NCBI GenBank assembly: GCA_022820725.1
Contig: JAJEFA010000014.1
Location: 310,001 to 374,000, forward strand
Reading direction: 5' to 3'
Source of the DNA: Candidatus Binatia bacterium
Lineage (GTDB): Bacteria > Desulfobacterota > Binatia > Bin18
DNA length: 64,000 bases
Under the pieces are notes generated by a model. The model searched no databases and was not told the DNA's origin. It saw only the letters and a program-made list of their open reading frames with translations. A program made the translations under genes and the position numbers. Positions 25,144-36,357 of the stretch are shown one piece after another (position 1 is the stretch's first letter; each line of letters starts with the position of its first letter).

Positions 25144-25743
25144 ATGGTACAACGTATACTCCCCCGCCTAGGTTTCACCCTCAGCAGCCTCTTTCTCTCT
25201 CTTTCCTATTCCGACCTGGCGTGGGCCGCAAGTGACGCGCATGGGGGCGGCTCTTCTCTCCTCACCTTAGGCTTTTTCGCCATTAATTTTCTTATTTTTG
25301 CCTTTGTCATCCGGAGATTCACCCGAGACCTTATTCGACGCAAGCTCAAAGAGCGCCACCAGACGGTCGTTCAAGCGCTTGAGGAAGCAAAAAAGGCCAA
25401 GGAGGAAGCCGATAGACTGCGTCAGGAGTATGATACCAGGCTAGCCAACCTCGCCGCCGAGGAAGAAGAGTTACGGAGTCAAGCCGTTGAGGCAGCCGAA
25501 CGCGAGCGTCAGCGCCTGATGGAAGAAGCTCAACAGATGGCAGAAAGAGCGAAGACCGAGGCGCAACTTATCGCCCAACGTGAAATTGAGGAGGCACGGC
25601 GGACCCTTCGACAAGAAGTTGCAACACAGGCGGTAGCGATTGCGACCGAACTGATCCGAAAAAACGTGACGAGAGGTGATAACCGCCGACTCGTGGAACA
25701 ACTGGTTCAAGAGGTAAGAAGTGCCGAGAACACAGGCAGCTAG
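25144..25743 (+). CDS. atpF: ATP synthase subunit b (AtpF)
   Basis: The 199 residues begin with a signal-like hydrophobic leader (LGFTLSSLFLSLSYSDLAWA) before the TM helix FFAINFLIFAFVIRRF, a pattern seen in deltaproteobacterial b subunits. A highly charged coiled coil follows (KKAKEEADRLRQEYD, ERERQRLMEEAQQMAERAK). It overlaps atpH by 23 nt. Confidence 0.93.
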   Translation: MVQRILPRLGFTLSSLFLSLSYSDLAWAASDAHGGGSSLLTLGFFAINFLIFAFVIRRFTRDLIRRKLKERHQTVVQALEEAKKAKEEADRLRQEYDTRLANLAAEEEELRSQAVEAAERERQRLMEEAQQMAERAKTEAQLIAQREIEEARRTLRQEVATQAVAIATELIRKNVTRGDNRRLVEQLVQEVRSAENTGS

Positions 25744-26263
25744 ACGATATGCCAAAGCCCTCCTGAGTCTCGCCCAAGAGCAAGGAGAGGGAGAAACGAT
25801 CGGAACTCAGCTCGTCCAGGTCGCCGAGCTCTTTACCGATCCAGAGTTGGCAAAAATACTGGCACTTCCGGCGCTTCCAGCTAGCGTACGCCAGGACATG
25901 GTAGCCCAGTTGGTCGCCCAGGGCTCTCTACATGAGATTGTCGAGAAGTTTCTGCGCGTCCTTGCGGATAGTGACCGACTCCAGGACATCAGCGCGATTA
26001 ACGAGGCATACCAACAACTGCTGGATAAAGCCTTGGGGCGGGTTCGAGCGCGGGTGCGCTCGGCGGTCGAGTTGGAAGCAGAGGAAAAGCAGCTTCTTGT
26101 GAAGACATTCAGCCAACTCACGGAGAAGACGGTCGAGCCTACCTTTGAGACAGACGCGACACTCTTAGGTGGCGTTGTCGTTGAGGTGGAAGGGCGGGTC
26201 TATGATGCCAGCCTCAAAACACAGCTTGCTCGACTTGGCGATCAATTAGCGCGGCAGATATAA
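25721..26263 (+). CDS. atpH: ATP synthase subunit delta
   Basis: This 180-residue protein starts at GTG within the end of atpF. It has the OSCP/delta pattern: RRYAKALLSLAQEQG at the N-terminus and LLGGVVVEVEGRVYDASLKTQLARLGDQL at the C-terminus. It links the peripheral stalk to the top of F1. Confidence 0.95.
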   Translation: MPRTQAARRYAKALLSLAQEQGEGETIGTQLVQVAELFTDPELAKILALPALPASVRQDMVAQLVAQGSLHEIVEKFLRVLADSDRLQDISAINEAYQQLLDKALGRVRARVRSAVELEAEEKQLLVKTFSQLTEKTVEPTFETDATLLGGVVVEVEGRVYDASLKTQLARLGDQLARQI

Positions 26264-26315
26264 GCATCTGAATTTACAGGATAATTTTGCATAAATACTA
26301 TTGCGAGAGGGACGA

Positions 26316-27824
26316 ATGGAACTACGTGCCGCTGAGATCAGCGAAATCATCAAGCAACAGATCCAAGGTTACGACCAACAAGTTGAGCAGCGCGAGACAG
26401 GCACAGTGCTCTCGGCTGGCGATGGGATCGCTCGTATTCATGGTCTCGACCGAGTCGCCTCGGGGGAACTGCTCCAGTTTCCGGGCGACCTGTATGGTCT
26501 GGCGCTCAACCTTGAAGAGGACAATGTCGGTGCCGCCGTCTTCGGTGAGGTTCAGTCTATTAAAGAAGGCGACGAGGTTCGTCGCACCGGACGCATTGCC
26601 GAGGTTCCTGTTGGCGCGGCCATGCGGGGTCGCGTGGTCAACTCCCTAGGCCAGCCGCTCGACGGCAAAGGCCCGATTTCTACAACGGAAACGCGCCGCA
26701 TCGAGGTCAAAGCGCCGGGTATCGTCCTACGTCAGCCGGTCACCGAACCGTTACAAACCGGGATCAAAGCGATTGATTCCATGATCCCGATCGGTCGCGG
26801 ACAACGGGAACTGATCATTGGTGACCGTCAGACCGGGAAAACCGCTATCATTGTTGATACGATTATCAATCAGAAAGGCGGCGATGTTTCCTGTATCTAT
26901 GTCGCTATTGGCCAGAAGCAGTCCACCATTGCTCAGGTCGTGGAGCGACTGACCCGGGCCGGGGCGATGGATTATACGACCATTGTCGTTGCGTCTGCCT
27001 CTGATGCGGCGCCGCTACAATTTATTGCACCATACTCCGGGACTGCCATTGGCGAATACTTCCGCGATAACGGGCAGCACGCCCTGGTGGCTTATGACGA
27101 TCTGTCAAAGCACGCCGTCGCCTATCGCCAGCTTTCCCTGCTGTTGCGCCGCCCGCCCGGCCGTGAGGCCTTTCCCGGCGACGTGTTCTATCTTCATTCA
27201 CGCCTGCTGGAACGCGCCGCAAAAATGGGCGATGACCAGGGTGGCGGGTCGTTAACTGCCCTTCCGGTGATTGAAACCCAAGCCGGCGACGTCTCGGCCT
27301 ATATTCCGACCAACGTCATTTCCATTACCGATGGGCAGATTTTTCTGGAGTCGGATCTCTTCTTCTCCGGTGTACGACCGGCGGTCAACGTTGGTATCTC
27401 CGTTTCCCGAGTGGGCGGCAATGCACAAATCAAGGCTATGAAGCAAGTCGCTGGGTCGTTACGCCTTGACCTGGCGCAGTATCGTGAGATGGCGGCCTTT
27501 GCTCAATTCGGGTCTGACTTGGACGTTGCCACGCAGCGGATGTTGGCCCGCGGCACGCGCCTGGTTGAGATCCTCAAGCAGGGGCAGTACGAGCCGCTTC
27601 CGGTCGAACGCCAAATTGCCATTATTTACGCTGGGACCAATGGCCACCTGGACGATATCTCCGACACGGCGCTTGCTCAATATGAGCCAGAACTCGCCCG
27701 CTTTATCGAGAATTCTCACCCGGACATTTACGCCGATATTCTCGCCAGGGGAGCGTTGGACGACGATCTCACCGGGCGGCTGGACACCGTGCTGAAGGAA
27801 TTCAACGAGAGCTTTTCCGTATAG
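26316..27824 (+). CDS. atpA: ATP synthase subunit alpha
   Basis: About 502 residues from the ATG at 26316, with AGAGGGA upstream. The P-loop is [10 protein letters not shown], the arginine finger region is [30 protein letters not shown], and the signature [11 protein letters not shown] is present. It is the non-catalytic nucleotide-binding subunit of F1. A TTG at 26301 is an alternative start. Confidence 0.97.
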   Translation: MELRAAEISEIIKQQIQGYDQQVEQRETGTVLSAGDGIARIHGLDRVASGELLQFPGDLYGLALNLEEDNVGAAVFGEVQSIKEGDEVRRTGRIAEVPVGAAMRGRVVNSLGQPLDGKGPISTTETRRIEVKAPGIVLRQPVTEPLQTGIKAIDSMIPIGRGQRELIIGDRQTGKTAIIVDTIINQKGGDVSCIYVAIGQKQSTIAQVVERLTRAGAMDYTTIVVASASDAAPLQFIAPYSGTAIGEYFRDNGQHALVAYDDLSKHAVAYRQLSLLLRRPPGREAFPGDVFYLHSRLLERAAKMGDDQGGGSLTALPVIETQAGDVSAYIPTNVISITDGQIFLESDLFFSGVRPAVNVGISVSRVGGNAQIKAMKQVAGSLRLDLAQYREMAAFAQFGSDLDVATQRMLARGTRLVEILKQGQYEPLPVERQIAIIYAGTNGHLDDISDTALAQYEPELARFIENSHPDIYADILARGALDDDLTGRLDTVLKEFNESFSV

Positions 27825-27831
27825 TTGAACC

Positions 27832-28692
27832 ATGGCGACTCTGAAAGAAATCCGGAAACGCGTCTCGTCCGTCCAAAATATCCAGCAGATCACCAAGGCC
27901 ATGAAGATGGTCTCAGCGGCACGGCTGCGACGGGCACAGGAAGCTGCGCTGGCCGCGCGTCCTTACGCGGAAAAGCTGGAAGCAGTCTTGCAGAACTTGG
28001 CAGCTCAGGGGGAGGAACTCGCTCACCCCTTTCTTACCGAGCGGGCGGAAAACAACACCACACTCATTGTGATGACTTCTGATCGCGGGTTGTGCGGCGG
28101 ATTCAACTCCTCTTTAATCCGTGAAGCCGAGGCTTTCATGCGGCAGCGTGCCGAACAAAAAGTGAGTCTCATCCTCGTCGGCCGCCGCGCCTATGATCAC
28201 TTTAAGCGTCGAGACGTCACCATTGCTGAGGAGCATATCAATCTGTACGGGCGGCTTTCTGCGGACTTGGCCCACGATATTGGCCGGCGGGTTGGCGAGC
28301 AGTTCCTGAGTGGGGAGACCGACAGCTTTTATGTCCTGTACGCCAAATTTCGTTCGGCTTTAGTTCAGGTCCCGACCCTGGATAAAATTCTTCCCATTGC
28401 GTCAACACCGCAGACGGAGGACCAGAGCGCCTTGGATTATCTGTACGAACCTGCTCCACAGACCTTATTGGCCAGCCTGTTGGAACGGTATATCGATATG
28501 CTGATCTATCGGGCCATGCTGGAATCGGTAGCGAGCGAGCACGGCGCGCGGATGACGGCCATGGATAATGCAACCAATAACGCTGTTGAGATGATTGACC
28601 GCCTGACCTTGGACATGAATCGCGCCCGTCAAGCCGGAATTACCCGGGAACTCTTAGAGATCGTTGCGACCGGCGAGTCGTTGAAGGGATAA
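27832..28692 (+). CDS. atpG: ATP synthase subunit gamma
   Basis: This 286-residue rotor shaft has the N-terminal helix TLKEIRKRVSSVQNIQQITKAMKMVSAARLRRAQ, the central Rossmann-like part with TSDRGLCGGFNS, and the C-terminal helix MTAMDNATNNAVEMIDRLTLDMNRARQAGITRELLEI. It is 7 nt after atpA. Confidence 0.97.
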   Translation: MATLKEIRKRVSSVQNIQQITKAMKMVSAARLRRAQEAALAARPYAEKLEAVLQNLAAQGEELAHPFLTERAENNTTLIVMTSDRGLCGGFNSSLIREAEAFMRQRAEQKVSLILVGRRAYDHFKRRDVTIAEEHINLYGRLSADLAHDIGRRVGEQFLSGETDSFYVLYAKFRSALVQVPTLDKILPIASTPQTEDQSALDYLYEPAPQTLLASLLERYIDMLIYRAMLESVASEHGARMTAMDNATNNAVEMIDRLTLDMNRARQAGITRELLEIVATGESLKG

Positions 28693-28713
28693 GGCGAGCG
28701 TGGTCTCGCGTAG

Positions 28714-30147
<1,434 letters not shown>

Positions 30148-30161
30148 GCAAGACGAGCATT

Positions 30162-30569
30162 ATGGCCGATATCCTGCGTCTGCGTTTAGTCACCCCAGAG
30201 CGGCTCCTGCTTGACGAGGAGGTCGATGAAGTCACCGCTCCTGGCACAGTAGGGGAGTTTGGCGTGTTCCCCGGCCACGCCACATTTCTGTCCTCGCTCC
30301 AGCCTGGGCGCTTGTCCTATAAGCAAAGCGGGCAAACCCGGTCATTGGCGGTGAGTGACGGCTTCGCTGAGGTGGTGGACAATTTAATGACCGTCCTGTG
30401 TACGGAAGCCGCATACGCCAACGAAATTGATGCGGCCCAGGCCCAAGAGGCGGTGCGCGAGGCAGAAGCCGCCCTCGGCAATCTTTCGCCAACCGACGCC
30501 GGCTTTGAGGACGCTCAGAATACGCTCCGTCTTGCTCAGGTCCGCTTGGACGTTGCGTCCAACGGATAG
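30162..30569 (+). CDS. atpC: ATP synthase subunit epsilon
   Basis: The 135-residue protein has an N-terminal beta-sandwich (LRLVTPERLLLDEEVDEVTAPGTVGEFGVFPGHATFLSSLQPG) and a C-terminal helical hairpin, rich in Ala/Glu. It is the last gene of the F1 operon and is followed by a terminator. Confidence 0.96.
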   Translation: MADILRLRLVTPERLLLDEEVDEVTAPGTVGEFGVFPGHATFLSSLQPGRLSYKQSGQTRSLAVSDGFAEVVDNLMTVLCTEAAYANEIDAAQAQEAVREAEAALGNLSPTDAGFEDAQNTLRLAQVRLDVASNG

Positions 30570-30604
30570 ACTGCTCAACTTTTCTCAAACGCTGTACGTT
30601 CGAC

Positions 30605-30632
30605 AAGGGGCCGGTCCATCGGCCCCTTTTTC
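30605..30632 (+). terminator. Rho-independent terminator of the F1 operon
   Basis: AAGGGGCCG (30605-30613) pairs with CGGCCCCTT, which is followed by further T residues to 30632. It lies 36 bp after the atpC stop. Confidence 0.92.
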
Positions 30633-30664
30633 GTTGCGACACACGTGGTAGTATCACCCATAAG

Positions 30665-30686
30665 CACTCAGTATAAATACTGAGTG
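30665..30686. promoter_or_regulatory. Perfect hairpin upstream of aroC
   Basis: CACTCAGTA-TAAA-TACTGAGTG is a 9-bp perfect inverted repeat with a 4-nt loop, followed by GTAATTTTT. It could be a weak terminator or an operator controlling aroC, whose ATG is 39 bp downstream. Confidence 0.5.
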
Positions 30687-30724
30687 GTAATTTTTATGCC
30701 GAATGGCATCTTTCCGGTGAATCG

Positions 30725-31828
30725 ATGACAGGCAATACTTTCGGCACCAGCTTGCGCGTCACAACCTTTGGTGAGAGCCATGGCAGGGCGGTCGGTGTCG
30801 TGATCGACGGTTTTCCGGCTGACTTCGAGATCGACGAGGCCGGTATTCATACCGAGTTGCAGCGGCGCCGGCCCGGCCAGTCCAGGCTGGTGACCCAGCG
30901 TCAAGAAAGAGAACAGTTTGAAATTTTCTCTGGCGTCTATGAAGGCAAAACCACCGGAACACCCATGATGATCATGGTCTTCAACGAAGACACCCGCTCG
31001 AAAGACTATGCGGATATCAAAGACCTCTTTCGTCCCGGCCACGCAGATTTTACGTATTTTGCCAAATACGGCCATCGCGACTATCGCGGCGGGGGAAGGG
31101 CGTCGGCCCGTGAATCGGTTGGCCGCGTGATTGCCGGAGCCCTGGCAAAACAACTCCTGGCAAAATTCGGCGTAGCGATAGTTGGCGGCGTCGTTCAGGT
31201 TGGCCGCGTTCGAGCGCAACACTATGTATGGGAACAGGTTGAGCGTAACGAGCTGCGCAGCGTTGACCCCGACACCGTCCCGGCTATGCGAGAGGAAGTC
31301 GAACAAGCCCGGAAAGAACGGGACTCGGTTGGCGGAATTATTGAAGTGGTCGCCACGGGCGTTCCGCCCGGTCTGGGTGAGCCGGTCTTTGGGAAGCTCG
31401 ACTCCGCCATTGTGAGCGCCCTTATGTCTCTTCCCGCAGTAAAGGGCGTAGAGATTGGAGCTGGTTTTGCAGCCGCGGCCATGCGGGGCAGCGAGATGAA
31501 CGACGAGATGGACGTTGATGGCTTTCACAGCAATAATCATGGTGGGATTCTGGGCGGCATTTCGTCTGGCGCACCTATTGTGGCCCGCGTCGTGGTGAAA
31601 CCGACGTCTTCGATACCCCGCGAGCAACAGACGCTCGACACGCAGTTGCAGCCCAGGACAATTATCACCAAGGGCAGACACGATCCCTGTGTTGCCATTC
31701 GCGGCGTGCCTATGGCTGAGGCCATGCTGGCTCTCGTTCTCGGTGACGCCCTGCTCCAGGACTTGGCGACCCGAGGGGCCAGAGAGCCGTACTCTCCGCG
31801 TCCCTATCTCAAGCTCGGGAAATCCTAG
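30725..31828 (+). CDS. aroC: Chorismate synthase
   Basis: This FMN-dependent enzyme makes chorismate from EPSP. It has 367 residues with the signatures LRVTTFGESHGRAVGVVIDG, GHADFTYFAKYGHRDYRGGGRASARE and FHSNNHGGILGGISSGAPI, and IRGVPMAEAMLALVLGDALL. It stands apart from aroKB. Confidence 0.98.
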   Translation: MTGNTFGTSLRVTTFGESHGRAVGVVIDGFPADFEIDEAGIHTELQRRRPGQSRLVTQRQEREQFEIFSGVYEGKTTGTPMMIMVFNEDTRSKDYADIKDLFRPGHADFTYFAKYGHRDYRGGGRASARESVGRVIAGALAKQLLAKFGVAIVGGVVQVGRVRAQHYVWEQVERNELRSVDPDTVPAMREEVEQARKERDSVGGIIEVVATGVPPGLGEPVFGKLDSAIVSALMSLPAVKGVEIGAGFAAAAMRGSEMNDEMDVDGFHSNNHGGILGGISSGAPIVARVVVKPTSSIPREQQTLDTQLQPRTIITKGRHDPCVAIRGVPMAEAMLALVLGDALLQDLATRGAREPYSPRPYLKLGKS

Positions 31829-31874
31829 CTCCTTCTGCTGAGAGACTCACCTCCTACACGCTATTCTCTGCCGC

Positions 31875-32231
31875 ATGAGTCTCCTCAACGCTATGCGTCC
31901 ACTTGTTCATATGATTCTCCACTTCATTGTTCCGGTACTGGTCGCCCGGACATTCTATGGTGACCGCTGGCGGTGGGCCTTCCTGGTCATGGTCGGAACG
32001 ATGATCGTTGATATTGACCATCTGCTCGCCGACCCCATCTACGATCCGAATCGCTGCGGGATTGGCTTTCATCCACTCCACTCCTACCCAGCCATTGCAG
32101 TCTATCTGCTCCTGCTCGTGATACCCCAGGTAAACTGGCTGAGACTGGTCGCTCTGGGACTGATCATTCACATGTTTCTGGATGGGGTGGACTGCCTCTG
32201 GATACGACTCGACTCTCCCTCCCTTTTTTAA
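31875..32231 (+). CDS. Small integral membrane protein, DUF6122-like
   Basis: This 118-residue protein has about three membrane segments and conserved polar residues within or beside them: MILHFIVPVLVARTF, VGTMIVDIDHLLADPIYDPNRCGIGFHPLHS and LIIHMFLDGVDCLW. The His/Asp pattern (H...DIDHLLA...FHPLHS...H-x-x-D) fits DUF6122 and suggests metal binding. The last residues (DSPSLF) come from a GC/T-rich repeat that supplies the stop. Confidence 0.7.
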   Translation: MSLLNAMRPLVHMILHFIVPVLVARTFYGDRWRWAFLVMVGTMIVDIDHLLADPIYDPNRCGIGFHPLHSYPAIAVYLLLLVIPQVNWLRLVALGLIIHMFLDGVDCLWIRLDSPSLF

Positions 32232-32258
32232 GGGGGAAAGCCCGAAGGGCAGGGGGCA
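32217..32258. repeat. Short CCCTCCC...GGGGG imperfect palindrome
   Basis: CTCCCTCCCTTTTTTAAGGG is followed by GGGAAAGCCCGAAGGGCAGGGG, giving two small stem-loops between the DUF6122 gene and the ABC ATPase gene. Sequences of this kind are common dispersed repeats in environmental bacterial genomes. Confidence 0.4.
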
Positions 32259-32279
32259 AAAAAAGAGAAGGAAGGCCGT

Positions 32280-33068
32280 ATGCAAAAAATTATCGAGATA
32301 AAAAATGCGACCGTCTATCGTGGTCAAACCTGCGTGTTCGAGAATTTCTCCCTCGATCTGATCGAGGGCCAAAACACGGTCATCCTTGGCCCCAATGGCG
32401 CGGGTAAATCAACCTTGCTCAAACTTCTGTCCCGCGACCTCTATCCGGTTGCCCAAGCAGAGAGTTACGTGCGTTTATATGGGCAGGAGCGCTGGGATGT
32501 GTGGGAGCTGCGCTCCCGCTTTGGCCTCGTATCCCACGATTTGCAGCAGCAGTATGTCGGGAATGCCCGTGGGCTGAATATCATTTTATCGGGCTTCTAT
32601 TCGAGCATAGATATCGCCTGGCACCACAGCTTTAGTGACGACGATAGAACGCGCGCCCAAAAAGTCCTGGACATGCTCGGGATCAGCGTGCTGCAAGAGA
32701 AAACCTATGCGACCATGTCTACGGGTGAGCAGCGGCGCTTTCTCCTGGGACGGGCCCTGATTAACGATCCTGAAACCCTGGTCTTGGACGAACCCACCAG
32801 CGGACTCGACCTGCAAGCATGTTTTCAATACATAGCAACCATTCGGCGCTTGATGCAGGCCGGCAAGACGGTGGCTCTGGTGACCCACCACATTCACGAA
32901 ATCCCACCAGAGGTCTCACGGGTTGTCCTGTTGAAACAGGGCAAGGTTATCGCGGACGGCGAAAAGAAAGAGATGCTCACCAGCCCACGGCTCAGTGCCC
33001 TGTTTGAAACACCGGTTGAGCTTGTTCAGACCAATGGTTTTTACCAGGCCCTGCCGGGCGCGGCCTGA
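32280..33068 (+). CDS. ABC transporter ATP-binding protein, orphan
   Basis: This 262-residue ATPase has Walker A GPNGAGKSTLLKLL, a Q-loop region, the ABC signature MSTGEQRRFLLGRAL (S-T-G-E-Q variant of LSGGQ), Walker B TLVLDEPTSGLDL and the H-loop THHIHEIP. It has no permease or binding-protein gene beside it. The LSTGE-type signature and length resemble ModF-like and related stand-alone ATPases. The substrate is unknown. Confidence 0.88.
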   Translation: MQKIIEIKNATVYRGQTCVFENFSLDLIEGQNTVILGPNGAGKSTLLKLLSRDLYPVAQAESYVRLYGQERWDVWELRSRFGLVSHDLQQQYVGNARGLNIILSGFYSSIDIAWHHSFSDDDRTRAQKVLDMLGISVLQEKTYATMSTGEQRRFLLGRALINDPETLVLDEPTSGLDLQACFQYIATIRRLMQAGKTVALVTHHIHEIPPEVSRVVLLKQGKVIADGEKKEMLTSPRLSALFETPVELVQTNGFYQALPGAA

Positions 33069-33074
33069 GAGCCG

Positions 33075-34100
33075 CTACAGGAGTTGGGCCGCAGGTTGTA
33101 TTTTATAGGACCGCGCAGCCGTATCATGGAAGAGCGCCAGCCGCTCGTCAGATGAGAAGTCCTGGACAATGCGCTTAAACGAATTCCACAGCACAGTGTA
33201 CGAGCACGACGCCTTATCAACCGGGAAATTACTCTCAAACATACAGCGGTCTACGCCGAACTGCTCAATACAGAAGAGGTAATACGGGGCGGTGGCCCGA
33301 GCAACTTCCTCCGAAGTCGGCGGTTTTTCCCACTTATGCCAGCCGAAACCACACATCGGCATGGTGACGCCACCAAGCTTGACCACCACATTCTGACAGC
33401 GTGCGAGATCGGCAATACCCTTCTTCCATACCTGCATGACTTCGTCTTGCTTGCCCGCGTACGGACCGATACCGAGCGGTCCGCCAATATGATCCAGGAT
33501 GATAGTTGCATCAGGAAACGCGTGGGCCAAATCAACCAGGTCGGCAAGCTGAGTATGATACATCCAGGCGTCAAAACTCAGACCGAGCTTATGTAAACAA
33601 GCAAATCCTTGTCTAAAGGTTGCGTCCAACAAGAGTCCTTCCGGCGGGTGCGTATGCGCATTCCTGATCTTCTCATGCGTATGCCAGCTTGAAGCGTGCC
33701 GAATCCCACGAAACCGGTTGCGGCTGGCCGCCATATGCGCTTCGAGGACCGGTTCGACCGCTGGACCGAGAGCGAGATTGGCCAGACTGACAATGCCGGC
33801 AGCAACCGCTGTCGGCCCGTAGTTTCCACTGGCACTCTGGGCGGCAATACCTTGCACAAATTCGGTTTCCCCGACCGGCTTCATCTCTTCGAGGCCATCC
33901 TTGCGGTACATGGACACGCACTCGACAAAAACCGTCTGGGTCACTCGATGCCCACCTCCAAGGTCTTGAAGCAACTCTTCCAGCAAATATCGATTATTAG
34001 GATAGTCCCAGAGATGATGATGGGGGTCGCAAATAGGGAGGTCCGGGTCAAGCGCTTCTTCCTGGGTCAGTGTGAGCCAGGTTTCATGGTCGGTTGCCAT
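33075..34100 (-). CDS. Amidohydrolase-family protein (Amidohydro_2)
   Basis: This 341-residue TIM-barrel hydrolase starts with the metal motif CDPHHHLWDYPNNRYLL. It also has FVECVSMYR, GIRHASSWH, the barrel His in ATIILDHIGGPLG and the catalytic-type Asp in MFESNFPVDK. The group includes decarboxylases and lactonases such as 2-pyrone-4,6-dicarboxylate hydrolase relatives. The substrate cannot be named. It converges on the ABC ATPase gene, 6 bp away. Confidence 0.88.
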   Translation of the reverse strand: MATDHETWLTLTQEEALDPDLPICDPHHHLWDYPNNRYLLEELLQDLGGGHRVTQTVFVECVSMYRKDGLEEMKPVGETEFVQGIAAQSASGNYGPTAVAAGIVSLANLALGPAVEPVLEAHMAASRNRFRGIRHASSWHTHEKIRNAHTHPPEGLLLDATFRQGFACLHKLGLSFDAWMYHTQLADLVDLAHAFPDATIILDHIGGPLGIGPYAGKQDEVMQVWKKGIADLARCQNVVVKLGGVTMPMCGFGWHKWEKPPTSEEVARATAPYYLFCIEQFGVDRCMFESNFPVDKASCSYTVLWNSFKRIVQDFSSDERLALFHDTAARSYKIQPAAQLL

Positions 34101-34245
34101 AGTATCTCCTGTCCAAAAAACGTTTTAGCGATCATCCTGTCTTATGCCGCGCCCTTGTCCGGCGCAATATCCATCGGAGGTGAATTGACGTATCCCCCAA
34201 TAGCTATACACTCCCTGTAGAGACGTAAGCGTTTCGGAAGCGTAT

Positions 34246-35046
34246 ATGAAGAGATGGAAAATCTGGAGGATTTTTGCGGTCGCCGTGGTCATATCTTTGC
34301 TCTCCGGAGCCGGGGCTTGGGCGAACGATATCTATGTGCGGGCCGGGGTCGGTCTCGATTGGTCTGAGGATACGCGGTTTAAGGACAGGGACTGTACGAA
34401 CCACTCCCCGCCAGCCATATACGCTTTGTATGGCTGCGGGCCGGGGAACGATGGAGCGCCCTTGAGCACGCACGGCGATTTCAGCGCGCCAGCCGGCTTC
34501 GAACTGGGGCTCGGCCACACCATCATGCCGGCCTTGCGGATTGAGGCGTTGGTTCAATACCGCCCACGATTCACCCTCACGGGTCATACCAACTTTTTGC
34601 AAACCACGGGTCGGCAGGAGGTCTCGGCGAGATTGTCCTCTCTGTCCGGCATGTTTGCCGCCTATGTGGACCTACCGCAGTTGGGGGTACCAAGGCTCGG
34701 ACCGTTCAACCCGTTCGTCGGTGGTGGCGTCGGCGCTTCGTATATCGATATCGGCAAAACCCGCATGAAGTTCACGAGAACGCGGACTATCGTTCCGGGT
34801 GGGCACCAAGTCAACTTCGCCTGGATGCTGACGGCCGGTGTCGGTACATCGCTGACCGATAGACTGACGCTTGATCTCGCGTATCGCTACACGGATTCCG
34901 GCTCTGTCGAAACCGACGAGGGAATCGCGCGAGTCGTCAATCAGGTCGGAGATGTCCTGGTTCCGCTCAATGTAGGGCGAACGCACGCCTATCTGTCGAG
35001 CCATGGGGTGTGGGTATCTCTACGCTACGCCTTCTACACTCTCTAG
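34246..35046 (+). CDS. Outer-membrane beta-barrel protein
   Basis: The 266 residues begin with a signal peptide (IFAVAVVISLLSGAGAWA) and continue as alternating amphipathic strands: DIYVRAGVGLDWSEDTRF, GFELGLGHTIMPALRIEALVQYRP, FVGGGVGASYIDIG, WMLTAGVGTSLTDRLTLDLAYRYTD. The last strand is VWVSLRYAFYTL, ending in a hydrophobic/aromatic residue as outer-membrane barrels do. It is like OmpA/Opacity-type porins. The ligand is unknown. Confidence 0.82.
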   Translation: MKRWKIWRIFAVAVVISLLSGAGAWANDIYVRAGVGLDWSEDTRFKDRDCTNHSPPAIYALYGCGPGNDGAPLSTHGDFSAPAGFELGLGHTIMPALRIEALVQYRPRFTLTGHTNFLQTTGRQEVSARLSSLSGMFAAYVDLPQLGVPRLGPFNPFVGGGVGASYIDIGKTRMKFTRTRTIVPGGHQVNFAWMLTAGVGTSLTDRLTLDLAYRYTDSGSVETDEGIARVVNQVGDVLVPLNVGRTHAYLSSHGVWVSLRYAFYTL

Positions 35047-35073
35047 GGCAGAAGATCGCGTCTCTCGTATCGC

Positions 35074-36351
35074 TCACGCTTCCTGCTCTGAAGAGTTTGC
35101 CTTCGTCTGGAGGGAAGGTGAGTTCTCCTCGGCCTGAACGATCCACATGCGGACCCACGGCAAAAGAACAAAAGCCGGCCAGGCCAGAAAAAAAGTCAAG
35201 GTGAAGTACGTCGCGTAGCCAACACTTTGCGTGAGCACTCCGGAAAATCCGCCTGACAGCGACCGCCCCAGGCCAAAGAGCGCGCTCAGTAGAGCATATT
35301 GCGTAGCGGCCTGTCGTTTATCACAGATACTCATCAAAAAGGCCAAGAATGGCGCAGTCCCCAGCCCGCCACAAAACGACTCGACAATCGAGGCGCCATA
35401 CATAAGCAGGTCAGAACGGGGGAGAGCCGCGGTCACTGCGTAGAACAGGTTGGACCCGGCCTGGGCCACTCCCAGTACCCACAATGCGCGAAAAAGCCCC
35501 CATTGTTTGGTGAGACGACCGCCGAGCAGCGCACCGAGAATCGTGCTGACGACGCCGACCGTTCCCGGAATCATGCCTATCTGGAGCGGGGTAAAATCCC
35601 GGTCTACCCAGAACGGCCGGACCATCGGCCCTAGCGCCATATCCCCGAGTTTGAAAAGCAGGACAAAGAGGAGCACTGCAATTACACCGGGCCGCTGCCA
35701 CAAGCTTGTGAGCGGGGTGAGGAACCCATGAGCGAGCGCTGTGGACCAGGATTGCGTCACTGGCACCCGTTGTGGTCCCTGCGCAATCCGAGGCATGTGG
35801 CTGGAGATCAGTGCCAGTATGGCCAAGAGGACGGCCGCAGTCAGAAATGCCACCTGCCAACCGACGAGACCGGCGGCTCCAACAAACACTCCCCCGGCAA
35901 TGATCAGTGCGACCCGATAGGTACTCACGCGGAGCCCATTGGCGGGTCCCATTTCTTCTTGATCCAGGAGTTCGATCGTATAAGCGTCAATGGCGATATC
36001 CTGGGTTGCCGCCAGTATGGCAAGCACAATCAGTCCGCCCCAGACCAGACTGCCGCTCGCGGTGGGATCGAGAAAAAGGAAGAGGCCCAAGTCGAGCGCG
36101 AGCAGACCCTGGCAGGTCACGATCCAGCTTCGCCGCGACCCCCATACGTCAACCAGTGGAGCCCACAGAAATTTGAGCGTCCACGGTAAGCCCACCACGC
36201 TCAGCAAACCAATTTCCGTCAGGCTCATCCCGTGTATCCGGAAATACACCGGGAACGCGTCGAACAGGAGCCCGAACGGAAAGCCCTGGGCAAAATACAG
36301 CAGGGCCACCCACAGCAGTTTCGTCCGGGTTGTTACGGGTTTCGGATCCAC
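35074..36351 (-). CDS. AmpG-like major facilitator permease
   Basis: This 425-residue, 12-TM protein has an AmpG/AT-1-type N-terminus (LLYFAQGFPFGLLFDAFPVYFR, LPWTLKFLWAPLVDVWGSRRSW) and ATQDIAIDAYTIELL. AmpG imports anhydromuropeptides for cell-wall recycling. The match is at family level, so the muropeptide role is likely but not certain. It is 6 nt downstream of nth. Confidence 0.82.
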   Translation of the reverse strand: MDPKPVTTRTKLLWVALLYFAQGFPFGLLFDAFPVYFRIHGMSLTEIGLLSVVGLPWTLKFLWAPLVDVWGSRRSWIVTCQGLLALDLGLFLFLDPTASGSLVWGGLIVLAILAATQDIAIDAYTIELLDQEEMGPANGLRVSTYRVALIIAGGVFVGAAGLVGWQVAFLTAAVLLAILALISSHMPRIAQGPQRVPVTQSWSTALAHGFLTPLTSLWQRPGVIAVLLFVLLFKLGDMALGPMVRPFWVDRDFTPLQIGMIPGTVGVVSTILGALLGGRLTKQWGLFRALWVLGVAQAGSNLFYAVTAALPRSDLLMYGASIVESFCGGLGTAPFLAFLMSICDKRQAATQYALLSALFGLGRSLSGGFSGVLTQSVGYATYFTLTFFLAWPAFVLLPWVRMWIVQAEENSPSLQTKANSSEQEA

Positions 36352-36357
36352 CCCAGC